Source of the DNA: Rhea pennata
Taxonomy: Eukaryota; Chordata; Aves; Rheiformes; Rheidae
Assembly: GCF_028389875.1 (NCBI RefSeq)
Contig: NC_084665.1
Coordinates: 19,872,001 to 19,936,000 of the forward strand
Direction of reading: 5' to 3'
Length of the DNA stretch: 64,000 nucleotides
The notes beneath the pieces are model-generated. The model was not told where the DNA came from. It did no database searches and was given only the letters and a program-made list of their open reading frames with translations. Both the position numbers and the translations under genes were made by a program. Below are positions 1 to 12,200 of the stretch, piece by piece (the stretch's first letter is position 1; the number at the start of each line of letters is the position of its first letter).

Positions 1-98
1 GCTTTTTCCTTTCTAGAATGGATTTTTGGGGGAGCTAGTGATTCTGCAACAAAGTATTAAAGGGGTTTGTTTGTTTGTTTGTTTTTCCACTTGCTCAG

Positions 99-250
99 GT
101 CTGTTAACAATCAAGCTATTCAACAGATACTGTGATCTGCTCTTGGCAACCCCTGCTGCACCTGTGCCTGGACCCCAGGACCTGGGACTGAGCTCTGACG
201 CAGAGCCCAGCTGCGTAACACTGGCCCAGACTCTTGAACAAATCGTAAAG
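99..250 (+). other. possible exon of unknown gene (weak)
   Basis: A pyrimidine-rich stretch ending TTGCTCAG precedes this 152-base block, and GTGTGAG follows it. One frame is open throughout (LLTIKLFNRYCDLL near the start, TLAQTLEQIVK at the end). It is GC-richer than its surroundings. I do not recognise the protein and see no partner exon. It may be the end of a transcript from the left or a chance match. Confidence 0.18.
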
Positions 251-482
251 GTGTGAGAAAGTCTGCAATTTTACCTTTCTTATCTTGTGGGACTCTACAG
301 ACTGAGGTGGGATTGTCGAGAGAGGGATGACTGAAGGATTCAAGAGGAAAAACATCAACGTGGAAAGGTATCGAGTCCTAAAGGAAAAATCTATACTATA
401 TTAATTACAGTTTTTTAAATGCTTTTTCAATTCTTCCAATAATACCTAGAATGTAATTTTACTTCTCTGAGTAACTCACTGG

Positions 483-497
483 ACATCAGGGGGCACT
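483..497 (+). promoter_or_regulatory. CTCF-like motif, forward
   Basis: ACATCAGGGGGCACTGC matches the CTCF core closely (CAGGGGGCAC intact; deviations at the first and fourth positions). This is motif evidence only. Confidence 0.4.
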
Positions 498-3400
498 GCT
501 TCACTACAAGCAATTTAAATGGAAATCATTTGTCTGATTTCATATAATGGATTTAGCACTGCTTTATGTTGTCCAGGTAAATCAGTTTAGCTCATTTTCA
601 CGTGTATGATATCACAGTGTGAACTGCTTTTCTAATATAACCAGTAAGACTTGGTTTTGAATTCTTATATCTTGCTTTTTGCAAGGTTTCTTTTCCCACA
701 AATATTATGGAACCGAGTTGTTTAAATACAGTAGCTAGGTCCAAAAGGGGCAGGTTCAAAGCATTTTTTTCTTCTAAATGAACAGACAATCCTATTTTTT
801 TTTTCAGTTACTGAGTTGTTTACATATAGATTCAGAAGCCTGACTGAAGGAAAAATACCTTTTTTTTTTCTTTCTTTTAACATTTGTAAGGTAGGAAAGC
901 TTTTATGTCTGTCCTTTCCAGTGAAGTTTTTTTTTTTCCTTTGAGAAAGATAAAGTAGCATTGGAAGAGCACCAGATACTACTTTTCAAAGGAAGGCATG
1001 AAGAAGAAACACTGACTTCTTTAAATATGAACCATTGTTCAAAATATTTTTTTTCAGATGATAGACTCTTCTGACCTATTGTAAAGTGTGAAAAGGGAAG
1101 TATTGAAAGATGTAAAGAGGAAAAATAGATCTGTTCCTTGTAAACAGTACTGTTGACCTTGCTGTGGGGAAACCAGCCTCCCATTCGAGTATGTTCTAGA
1201 CAGAGCACACGCAAGATGACAGCTTGATTCCTAAAGATAAATAATTAAATTGAAGCTTTCAGGTAAAAAGCAAACTTTGGACAAGCAATAACACTTTCAT
1301 AACAAGGGGTACAATGCACTGATTACTGGTGATAGATGTGGGTTCAGGTTCATACTACTTTCATGTGAGAAGGAAGAATAAGGATTGAGCTGAGTTTTGT
1401 GAAACAGACTGTTGAAGCATTGTGGTACCTGGGCTAGGACTAAGCACAACAGTCCAAGTATAGCTTACCTGTTTGCTACTTGAAGTAGCAAGTAAGGACA
1501 CTGAGAAGGAGCTTTACAGCTATATCTTTGCAACTGACAAATGTTACAGTATGATTAAAACTAAAAATGGTCTAATGCCACTTAATAATCTGTCATTATG
1601 ATGGATGAATGCATGTGGAAATTATTTGTTTAGAAGTTCTTTTCAAGTAAACAAAACTGAAAAGAAGTCTTTTCTGATACCTAAGTCCATGTAGCTGTGG
1701 CTAGTCTCAGGTACTGAGAAATTCAGAAATCATATAAAATATCATTTGGAAATTATGCAGTGACCAGGTAATGTACTGTTAGACTAGTATAGCATGTGGT
1801 AAAAGAATATCAGTGTCACCAGCAATCACAGTACATGCCTAAACATGCTGCTTATGCACACTTCAGAACAGCCAAATGCTGTGTGGCAGCAAATCTACAT
1901 ACAATATTGAGGACTTAAGTTTGAGCTTGCTGTTCATTTCTGCTGTAAATGGACTGAAATATTCTGTGTGAATTTAATTCAAAACAAACAGTGGAAGCAT
2001 TGAAGAATTATTTTTAAGGACTGGCATTTTTGTGCTGGTTGTAAATGAAATGGTCTTACTTGAAGACATCCTTTTGTCAAAATAGATAGGTGAGATAGAT
2101 TACATATTAGCTCCTCACCATACTGTCGCAAAAATGCCATTGATGAACTAATGTTGTATCTCTCAATAATAGTGTCTTAAAACTCTGAGGTGAGTATTTT
2201 GCATTAAAGGGACAGGAGATGAAGAGCACAATACCCCTTTACGTGATTTTTGAACTCTCTGCTGTCACACACCATATTCAGACTTTTAAAAGCCACTGAA
2301 AATTTTACATTGCATATTTGTGAGTATTTAATAAGTGTAGTTATTTGTTATCCAGTTGTACCCATGCAGTTCAAACAGTCTTCAAACTGTCTTGTGCAAA
2401 GAGCACTAATAAAGCAGGTTCCTCTATACCACAATGACCCTGGAGCCATTTGTTTCAGCTGCTGAGAGCACCAGGCTTCCTGAGGCACAGGTGCACGAGC
2501 AAGGAGTGGCTGTGCCCAGGAGCTCCCAGTGTATTGCACATGTGCAACGTACTTAGATTTGGATTGGAAAATGTGAGCTCTTCAGCTTGGAAGTTTTCCC
2601 TGCTTTCCTCTCAGAAATGACTAGAAAGCTCTAGACTTCAGTTACATTTTCACCAGGAAGATTTTTGAAACTATAAAACTTAAAGAAGTTTTACTTAAAT
2701 AAAATTAAATGACATCAGCTGAAAATATTCCATTCAAATTTAGTGAATAACAACACATGTATATTCTTACTGATTTTAATATATATACGCATATATATAT
2801 ATGCTTTCAAAATAATATAAGTTAATTGTGAAGGTGAGTGCATCATTTCTTACGTTAATAGATGACTGAGTGGATAAAGCCTTCAGGCTTTGGCTAGATG
2901 GCTTATAATTGTATAATTGGGTTAAATGTGTAAATTTCATCAAAATTTTCTCATCTCATTTTCCAATTCTGAAGTTTAGATTTACCTCTCAGTTTAATGA
3001 TTGTGTAATTTCGATCCTAAACTTTAAAGCACAGGCCACCTATTTTTCCTCTGTTATACTGGCAAACACAATAGAATGCTTGTCTGTGACCATAACCCCT
3101 GAAATATGAAATAATAGTAGTAATTAAGATGGTATAATTTCTCTGTTGTCAAGAGCCTTATTTTGATGGCACAGCATTCAGAAGACCTATCTCATGAAAG
3201 AATTGATCAACAGTAATGTAGCTATAGTTTCTGAAGTCAGGAAAAAAATATTTCTGTATGCAAATATTTTGGTTCCTATCCCCTCATGCTATGAAAAACT
3301 GAACAGCCTGATGTTCAGAGGTATGCAGGCAGGACTCATATGGACCCTTTTAGACTAAAACCAGCCAAGTCAAAATGTGAGCAGTCTGGAATCTTTTTCA

Positions 3401-4530
3401 CTTCTGGAATCTTTTTAACTCCCAAGGCCCACACAGTTAAATCAGACTTCCCAGAGTTCGTTAAACATTGAATTCCCCTTTCAAGAAGCAACAGGCTCTG
3501 CAACTACTCCACAAAAAGTCAGAAAGCTTTCTTGTTTCTCCTCGTTCAGTAGTCACAAGCTGTAAAAGCTTTCTCACTCAGCAACTGAAGCAATAAAATG
3601 ACTAGTATAAGGGCTGTAAATTAAAGTGCAAAGAGACTTAGATGAACTTTGGTAACAGCCGTTACCAATGTCTGAAAAGGGAAGGGAAACCTGTGAGCTA
3701 GGACAGTGGTTACAACGTGAAATCAGGGTATTTCAGTGAAGGGGGAAAAAAGCATTTTCTGGCCTGTGGAACATCTATGTCTTTTAACATGACTCTCTTC
3801 TATCTGTTTTGTTCTTATCCTAGTTTGTGGAATTAGATTGCTGGCTCATCTCATTGCTATATTTATTAACCTTTGCTTTGGGTATGGCTACACATACAAG
3901 TTGCAATGATGCAAGACTGGGTGGGGATTTATAGTGTGTTAGCTGCTCCACAGCAACTGTCTGTGTGTGCTCTGTGTCCCTGTTTTCAATGAGGAGTGAA
4001 TTTCTTTGGCTTACTGTTGGGCGTAACTCTGTCCTAGGTTATTTTTGTGGACACCAAAGCTTGCCTTATACCTAGTTTTTTATACAAAACAAATGTAATG
4101 AGAGATATCTCCCAGCAGTGAGAAAGGTACTGCATGTGCCTTTTGATGACACCATACTCAGAAATAGGACAAACTGTATATCCATCTGCTTTGGTCCTGC
4201 CTACAGCATGGAGATGCTGTAATGCTATAAAATCTGTTTAAAAAACTATTTAGGGTTCTCTCAAACAGTTTTTAACAAGTGTTTTGACAAAGGTCCATCT
4301 GTATCTTCCTTCACAGAGTAAAGGACAGAAAAGTGCTTTAAACTACAAGTCAGAATTGAAACATTTTAGTATAATTGGAGCTTCTCTTACTACAACTAGA
4401 GTTCTTGTGTTTTCCTCATAGCCTTTTTCACAACACACTAAATCAGTCAGTGTTCTGAAGGATTGGGCACAGTATGAAATTAATGTCCTTGCCTCTCTGC
4501 TATGAAGTAGTTTGGATGGTTGGATGGAGG

Positions 4531-4534
<4 letters not shown>

Positions 4535-4561
<27 letters not shown>
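4535..4561. repeat. poly(A) run
   Basis: A homopolymer of about 27 A. The preceding sequence is not a recognised retroposon. Confidence 0.9.
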
Positions 4562-5505
4562 CAGTTCATACTATACATTTTAAGCAGTTTTAAATGCTGA
4601 CAGTAGATGTGCTAAGAAAGGCTGTAGGTGAAAGAGGGATGAAGACATTTTCATGTAAATAAAGACAAAGGTGACAGCCAGCTAGCAACCCACCCAAAGG
4701 AGCTGAGACTAAGCCTGGCAGAGAAGTTAGGATATGGCAAAGTATCAGGTTGGTTTCTATAATCCTCAGAGATGCAAACATAACACACATTAATTGCATG
4801 AGCGTTTCTCTTCTGTGGCTACACCCTGTCTAGTTTTATGAACCTTTGAACGAGCAGTCATCTACCTCTTATTAGTAGATACTCTTACTTGCAGCCAGAG
4901 GAGTCCAACTCAGTGGAGAAGGAAGCAACTGTGGGCTAAGCAGAGGACAAGCTCACAAGCACTGAGCTAATTTCCATCTCCAGTGTGTTGCCAGTTTCAG
5001 CAAAACAGACAGTTACCTCTTTAACAAAACATGTTGTTATTCAAAGAAAAAAAGAGATCTAGAAACAGACTAATAATAAACAAAACATGTAAAGTATCTT
5101 TTTACACTGTTCATACATAGTATAGCAAAAAGACATGATTGCTCAGTTATTTCCTTATTAGCTGTATATTTGGGCAGCTTTGTAGGGCCAAAACATTTAA
5201 GCTCTCTATGCTCCTGATTATTCAAATAGGGATAATAGTACTTACCTGTTTATGTCATGTTTTCCAAATTGCAGAAAAAGATGCTGAAGTGTCAGCATTA
5301 CTACAGTTCTTTTAGTAGCAACATGCCTTGATTTATGAAGGTATGAAATTTTCAGAAACCCATCGAGGACAAGAATCTATGTATAATTTCTCAGTATTGC
5401 CCTCTCGGTACGATCCTTTCAAAGCTTTCTTTGTGGAAGATACATAGTCAGCAATAAAAGTTGAAAATCTAATGAAGTTCCTGAGTTCATCTGTAATACA
5501 GACTA

Positions 5506-5527
5506 TATATACATATATATGTATATA
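5506..5527. repeat. perfect AT palindrome
   Basis: A 22-base perfect palindrome of alternating A and T interrupted only by one C and one G. It could extrude as a cruciform. Confidence 0.8.
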
Positions 5528-8500
5528 ATGTCTACTGACACAACTTTTTGACACCTCTGAGCACAAGACTATTTCTGCTTGTTTATAACTTCTACCACAT
5601 CAACCTCTTATAAATCATCATGAATTTTCAAAAATTATTAATTTTGTGGGAAAACATTAGTACTATTGTTTTGAAATTGGGCATAATACATAGCATTTTT
5701 AGGGATGAGCCTTTGATTATCTTTAAAAGAGTAGTCCTAAAATTGATCAAGTTTGGAGCCTGTGAAAAATCTCGAAGTTGGATTGCCAGTTCTCCAGCTG
5801 AACTAATCACACTCCCTCTGCTCATCTATTCAATCTGTGCATGCAACAGCCCCACCTAGCATCATTTCCTGATACTTAAGGGATGACTCATACTCTCCTG
5901 CAACTTTACCTGAAAGTCGGTTTTGTCCTTTTTCTGTCCCTGTGTAGTATCACAAGCCCATTTACCCAGTTCCATTGAACACTTGGAAATTACCTTCTAA
6001 AGCCCCAGGCCAGATTCCATTATCATACCAATGCTCTTAATGACTTCTGAAAGAGCTGGATATACCTCCTTAGATCTGATCCGCCACCAGTCCAATCTGC
6101 TGAAGTCAATTAAAATGTCCCACTGACCTCAGTGGCTCTAGAATTAATACTTTAGTGAACTGAACTTCAATCTCTAAATAGATCTGGAGTGCATGTAAAT
6201 TAGAGTGTGAAAGTTCAAAAAGTGATGATATGAGCATTCTCAATTTTCCATATGCCATACAGGCTGGTGATTTACACTTCTTTATTATTTTTGTTGCTGT
6301 ATGATAAAGTTCATAAATAATAAATGTTATGAACACATTATCTGAACTGCAAACCACAACTGGCCTACATTGTACTGTCTAATCAGCATTCATTTATTTG
6401 ATAATAGGACATATCTCCAAGAGTTGATAAACTTTTTCCTATTACAACCAGTAAGCAAAGCCTTGCCTTTAGAGCTGTAGACTGGGGAAAGTTAAATTAT
6501 AGTTAAGTAAAGTCATGTAAAGTCATGTATTTCCAGAAGAAAGGCGTTTTTATCACTGTAGAAGGAACAAAAAAGCCATTACTCCTCAACCCCCTAGACA
6601 CTGGGGTATCTGTGTAATGAAGTTAACTTCAATGCTTGGGCCCTTTTATTCTTTTAAGCGGATATCTGCTGCAGTGGCTATGATTTTTTAGAAAAGTTTC
6701 CCTCAAAATAACCTGGAAAGATGGTGAAGTTAATGCCATTGAGAATGGACCCTAATTTCTATTACTGTTCTGGGGAATGACATCATGTAGAGTGACTATT
6801 TCCATTCCTATAATAGTGAGCAAAGTTCATATGTATAAACAGATTTTCTTTCGATTTAGAAAGCTAAGGAAATGTATGTATGCTCTGCATTAGCTCCTGT
6901 AAATTGAAGACAAATTAAATGCTGTATTTCAAAAAGCAGCATGTTGCACCTAGCTTTGCACTGCAGTTACGGTAGGGCTTTCTACAGCTGGTAACTAGCA
7001 TTTCAAGGAACATCTTAGGTGTCATACTAAAAGACCAAAATACATTATAACATGTTTCTTCAACATGCAAATATCCTGTCCATTGAACTCTTAGACTTCA
7101 AAGTTTTAGGTTATTTTTTCATAGTAATAACAAAGGCTTGTCTGATATTTGGAGGAAATGGAAGAACTACTACCTGTAGTAGCCACTATGGTTGGTAAAC
7201 ATTACACCACTGCAGTGTAAAACTTTTTATTATTAGCACATAAGTTTATCTATGCAGAATATGGCCCAGAAGATTGCCAGGAGAACTATATGTAGTCATC
7301 CTGTCCTGTTTTTGTAAATGTAAAATATTTAAAGAAACACAAAGACAAAAGGCTGTCATAAATAATTTTTTTGTTTTCAAGGCTTACCTAGCTCAGTGTA
7401 GCAATTTGATAAATGAATGGGGTAACTCTTCTCACCTTGCATAGACCAATACATACACCTAGAAAATAAGCTTTACAACAGGTAAACGTTTCTGAGGCTA
7501 TTGATTCCATTCATCTTTACAAAGAATGATTTGACATTTGACAGCAATAATGTGAGAAGTCCGTATCAGAGTCTTTAAGGTCCTTCCAAGTTAACTCATT
7601 AAGCCAAGTAAACTTAGGCTGCTTATTTGACAGTCTTTGCAAACTAGACCAAAGGGGCATTAATAAGCCACTCAAAACTGCACGAGGTATCAAGAAGGTA
7701 AGTGCTGCACAAGTCTAACCTACAGTGTACTATAGGAGGGACATAAGAACAGTCTGTTAATCCTGACCCATCAGAGACAGCCCTCCCTTGACTTTGCAAG
7801 GGCATTGTAGAAAACATTCGATGCTAAAATGAAGATGCCACACAGTGGCACAAACGGACAAACCTGCAAAGATCACTAACCTGCACATGTGAAAGCTTTG
7901 TATGAAGTTTCCTTAACTGACCTCTGTGTATACAAGGAGAGGCGATGTATTTTTATTGTATAGTTAATATAACCACTGGTAAGAGAAAGTTAGTGCTTAC
8001 TTTGGAAACATCGTTTATTTCACATAAGCATAGGAACAATCTTAGAGGGATGTCATTCTGGTTTTCCCCTTGCCTAAAAGAACTTGTTTTTCAATGACAC
8101 AAACATATCATTAATAATTCAGGAAGTGCTGTGTGTTTTTCTTATTTTTATTCTGCCAGTAAACACACACACAAAAAATCAAGAACAGTTTCAGAAAATA
8201 ATTTCAATGTACCTTAGCCTATCCTTTGTTTTATGTTTTGGCATCGCCTGTGCACTTTGGGAAGCCATTTTGAACACAGAAGCAGGCGCTGCTGCATTTC
8301 CTCCTCCGCAACCTTGGCAGGGCTTTGGCACTGCCTCATTTTATAAGTTTCCATAAGGCCACCTTGTCCTGAGGTGAAGCAGTGAAGAGTGCATTTTCTG
8401 GAGGAGGAGGTGCGGATCCTTCAGCGCCTGAAGCGATTCCCTTCAGAGTAGTCCTAACATGGAGTTACCTAGCGTCACATTTTGCTGTAGGATTCTGAAA

Positions 8501-8576
8501 AATAAATAAATAGAAGTGCTGGCAGGAATATCTGTAGGGAATAGCATGTAGGAGTTGTGTTTTTCCCCCCTTGAGT

Positions 8577-8597
8577 TTACCGAGGGATTATCGGTAA
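8577..8597. promoter_or_regulatory. inverted repeat upstream of the EPCAM island
   Basis: Two perfect 7-base arms, TTACCGA and TCGGTAA, flank a 7-base spacer about 600 bases before the EPCAM start codon. The layout suits a dimeric binding protein, but no factor is recognised. Confidence 0.25.
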
Positions 8598-9183
8598 TTA
8601 TTTATTACAGCAATATTTTAAGAGATAAACGTTTTCGGGGTAGTTCTAAAGAGGCCGTTGGACTCGCACAGGTCTAATGCTCGGGCGCTTGCCGCCGTTT
8701 ATGACCCATTAGCCCTCGGCTGGCTCCAAACGGGCTGCGCGAGCGGCCCGCGGAGGCCGCCCCGGCCGCCCCCTCCCCCGCTGACGAGCCGCCACTATCA
8801 CCCCGCCGCCCCCGCGTCGCCTCTCCCATTGCCCCCGCCCCAGCTCCTCCGGAAAGCCCAAATGTGGCTAGGGGCAGGGCAGGGAAGTGAGAGCGGGTCC
8901 GCCCCGTCCAGTTTCGCCCAGGTGAGACGGGCGGGCGGGCAGCGCGGAGCCGCCGCGAGGCGGAGGCGGAGCCGCCGCGGCCGTTCCCCCCGCGCGCCGC
9001 AGGTGTAACCGGAGCCGGAGGGCGCGGCGCGGCCAGCACCTGCGGAACCTGTCGGGCGGCTCACACCGGCGCCGCGCCGCGTACGCACCGCTCGCTCGCT
9101 CCTTCTCTCCGGCCCGCGCCTCGGCGGATCCCCCGCTGCCGCCCGCCGCCCGGCCTCTCCGCGCCCCGCCGCCGGCCGAAGCC

Positions 9184-9250
9184 ATGCTCCCGCTGCGCGG
9201 GGCTGCGCTCCTGCTGCTGTTCTGCGCCACCGCCTGCTGGGCGCAGGAGG
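9184..9250 (+). CDS. EPCAM: EPCAM coding exon 1 (signal peptide)
   Basis: This exon encodes [22 protein letters not shown] plus the first base of codon 23. A short basic start, a leucine-rich core and small residues before Gln21 form a classic secretion signal. The donor is GTGAGA. It ends in phase 1, as human exon 1 does. Confidence 0.93.
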
Positions 9251-12200
9251 GTGAGAGCCCGCATCTCCCCTTCCCCTTTCCTTCCCCTCGCGCCGCGCTC
9301 GCCGCCCCGGGCTGCCCCGCCGGGCCGTCCCACCGCCTCGCTGCGCGCTGCCTCTGGCGGCGCCACAAAATGGCGCCCCCTGTACGCGGGGGCGCGGAGC
9401 GCGGGGGGAGGGGAGGGGAGAAGAGGCTTCCCGCGGCGGGAAGGCGGCGGCGGGGGGTGGGGGGCGCTCGGCCGCTTTGCGGCGGCCCCGAGGGAAGGCG
9501 GCGGGGCGCTGCGAGGGGGCCTTTTTCCCCCCCCGACCCGCTCGGGGCCCCCAACCCTAACCCCTGGGGGGCCCTCCGGGGCACCGGGATTCACGACTTT
9601 GCTTCTCCTGCAGGGTGCGTTTGCACAAAAAACAAGCGTGTCACCAACTGTGTGAAGACGGAAGGCATTTGCCGGTGTGAGTCCATCGGGTCCCGTGTAA
9701 CTGTAGAATGTGACACACGTAAGTTTCGGAGGGGGGGGGGTCTTTTTTGTCTTTTTTTTTGTCTTTTTAAAATTGTTTTGTTGCTGTTGGGGCATTGGCA
9801 ATGCTTTCTCGTATGTTCAGGGGTGCTAAATGGTGTCCACGAAAGCCGACTGTGTTTAAAAAAAAAAAAAAAAAAAAAAAAAGCACAATGAGCTCCTGAC
9901 AAAAAAAAAAAGGTAGTTTGGGAAGGGAAAGGAAAGCCTCTTCCTGGTGTTCGAGGTCGACTGATAATGGTAGATAAGGGTTTATAATCCGTACTGAGCA
10001 ACTTCTGTAAATGTGCGTGTTTGGCCATACGGAGGCGGCCTCCCATCATCCTTAATGTTTAGTCCCTATCCAATGACAAGGATTTCCCAAAGACTGGTTC
10101 CTAGCCTGCTTGGAAAGACTTGCCTCCTTCAGATCTAGAGTTGAAAGCCTTGCATCGAAACCTGACTCTTACTGCAAGCTCAGCTAAGCCCTAAATGGTC
10201 CTCTGGGTGAAAGGAATTGAAGGTGGCTGGATGTGGTACTGAACACATGACTTCTTTTATATTTGGCTTCAGAAGCTGGCTTATCCCAACCATATTGACT
10301 TAGTGCACACCTACATTTTGGATAGGCACCTGCTCTTCCCTGTAACGGCTTAAAATGTTGCTTTTGACCTAATCTTGCACTTTTTACATACTCAACTAGA
10401 ACCTGTTTTGAAATGATCTAAAGTATAACATGACTTTCTAATTATTACTATTATTATTTTATTTCTAGTGACTTCAAAATGCCTGTTGATGAAAGCAGAA
10501 ATGACAGGTTCAAAAGCAGGTCGTCGTGAGAAACCGAAAGAGGCGTTTGAAGATACTGATGGCCTTTATGATCCTGACTGTGAAAATAATGGCATGTTCA
10601 AGGCAAAGCAATGCAATGGAACCTCCTGCTGGTGTGTGAATACAGCTGGTGTTAGAAGAACTGACAAACATGACACTAACTTGAAATGCAACCAGCTAGT
10701 CAGAACAACGTAAGTCTTTCAACAGGTTAGGGTGTGCTATGATGTAAGAGCATTCCTGTGTTAAGTTCAGCATTACAGAGAATGTACCTGCATGAATAAC
10801 ACTGGGCCTGAATGAACATGGAGCAATAAATTCTCTTCTACTGGATTTTTTTTTCTTCTAGTAACAATGAGACTTTGTTTGTTTGTTTTTCTCACTGCTT
10901 TGTTTTTGCATACTTTGCACCAGTCTTAGAAGTTTAGTATGCAATATGTTACATGCACACCCTCTCAAGACTATTTACTGTACTTGTCTCTTGCTTCAGG
11001 TGGATCATCATTGAAATGAAACATGGTGAGAGAAAAGCTCCTCTGAACACGGAGTCTTTAAAGAAGTAGGTGGTGATCATCAGTAAGATGTTATGAAAAC
11101 ATGTACACTTTCTACTAGATGTCTTGTTTATTTGTAGACAAGCATAAAAATGTGTGGCTAGACCTGTAACTCATTTGCTGAACACTGTAGAAATAGCATA
11201 CAGTCCTTTCTAGAACTTGTTTAAATTTTGATTGGAAATAAATTTTAACTAAGGAGATTAATTTCTATTACAATTGATTTATTGCTACGTTGACTGCTGG
11301 TGAGTTCCGGATGTTGAGGGAAATGGGAAGGTAATAATGTGAAACTACCAAAAAAGTAAACTGATTGGGACTGGGGGGAGCTGTGCAGGTCTGAATAAAG
11401 AAGCAAGAGGAGAAAAAAATAGTTAAGCTATTTTTTGGCTATAAAATAAAATCCTCTTTCTTTGTCAGAGGTCATAGCTACAAGCGCATTTTTCTTGTTC
11501 TATGAGGGTTGTTTTTTCTTCTTTTTTTTCCTCTTGAACAAAAGCTGCTACTGTGTAGCTCCTCCTTGTGAACTCTCAAAACTGTTTAAACTTTTTTGCT
11601 ATCCAAAACTCAGGAATTCTATTCAATAAATACAACTTCACTATTAGGAGCTGATAGAGCTCTGGTATTATTTAATAATGAGAGGTTATAGAAGGAATTA
11701 ATTATACTGGTTGTTCATACACCTGAAAATAGGTGTGTAAAATAGGATTCTGCTCTTGACAGTTGTGACTTTAATATTTTTGTAGAGCCCTTGTGGAAAC
11801 AATTACCAGTCGTTACATGTTGGATGGACGCTATATAGGTGATATTGTGGTAAGAGGCACATAATTCTGCTAAAATGGGAGAACTTCATTCTCTGTTGTG
11901 AATAACTACAAATTCCAGTCTGGTCTGTCAAATGCAGTACAGCAGGACTAGAGCATGAGTAGAGTGTGGCTGGGCATGTGCGCTCAAAAGTGTCACTTAA
12001 AACTTAAGTGTATGGAATACATCTCTTAAAGCAGAGAACCTATAAATAGCTTTACAATGTACAAGAGGAAGTCGTCCTGTCTTCTGCTTGTCCTCTACTC
12101 TCTGGGTGGTGTGTTCTTGAAAGAAAGTCTTAGAGCTGTCTGCTCACCTTTTGTAGTAACGCTTCCAAGTAATACCACGTTGAGCAGCTAGCAAATAGCT

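Larger units (their letters stand above)
1..8639. other. AT-rich region upstream of EPCAM
   Basis: No convincing gene is seen. Open frames are short, AT-driven and lack splice-site support, apart from a weak exon-like block at 99-250. Simple features are a GTTT run (67-84), a poly(A) run (4535-4561), alternating AT palindromes (about 2780-2802 and 5506-5527), and a CTCF-like motif at 483-497. A fragment at about 7570-7600 vaguely recalls a CR1 end but is too short to call. Confidence 0.6.
8640..9620 (+). promoter_or_regulatory. EPCAM: EPCAM CpG-island promoter
   Basis: Base composition changes sharply from AT-rich to very GC- and CpG-rich near 8640 and back near 9620. The island spans the presumed start site, exon 1 and intron 1. 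No TATA box stands close to the ATG. E-boxes of the CAGGTG/CACCTG type lie at 8919, 9000 and 9037. A YY1-like AAAATGGCG lies at 9367 in intron 1. The exact transcription start cannot be read from sequence. Confidence 0.8.

Noticed and set aside
7570-7600. Short CR1-like string AAGGTCCTTCCAAG
   Set aside because: It is too short and has no flanking CR1 sequence or octamer tail.
8084-8356. A 90-codon open frame upstream of EPCAM
   Set aside because: AT-rich hydrophobic translation with no homology that I recognise and no promoter or splice evidence.
8658-10049. Long open frames on both strands around EPCAM exon 1, up to about 246 codons
   Set aside because: They overlap the EPCAM CpG island, where stop codons are rare by composition. 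Their translations are Arg/Pro/Gly/Ala-rich and cross known splice sites.
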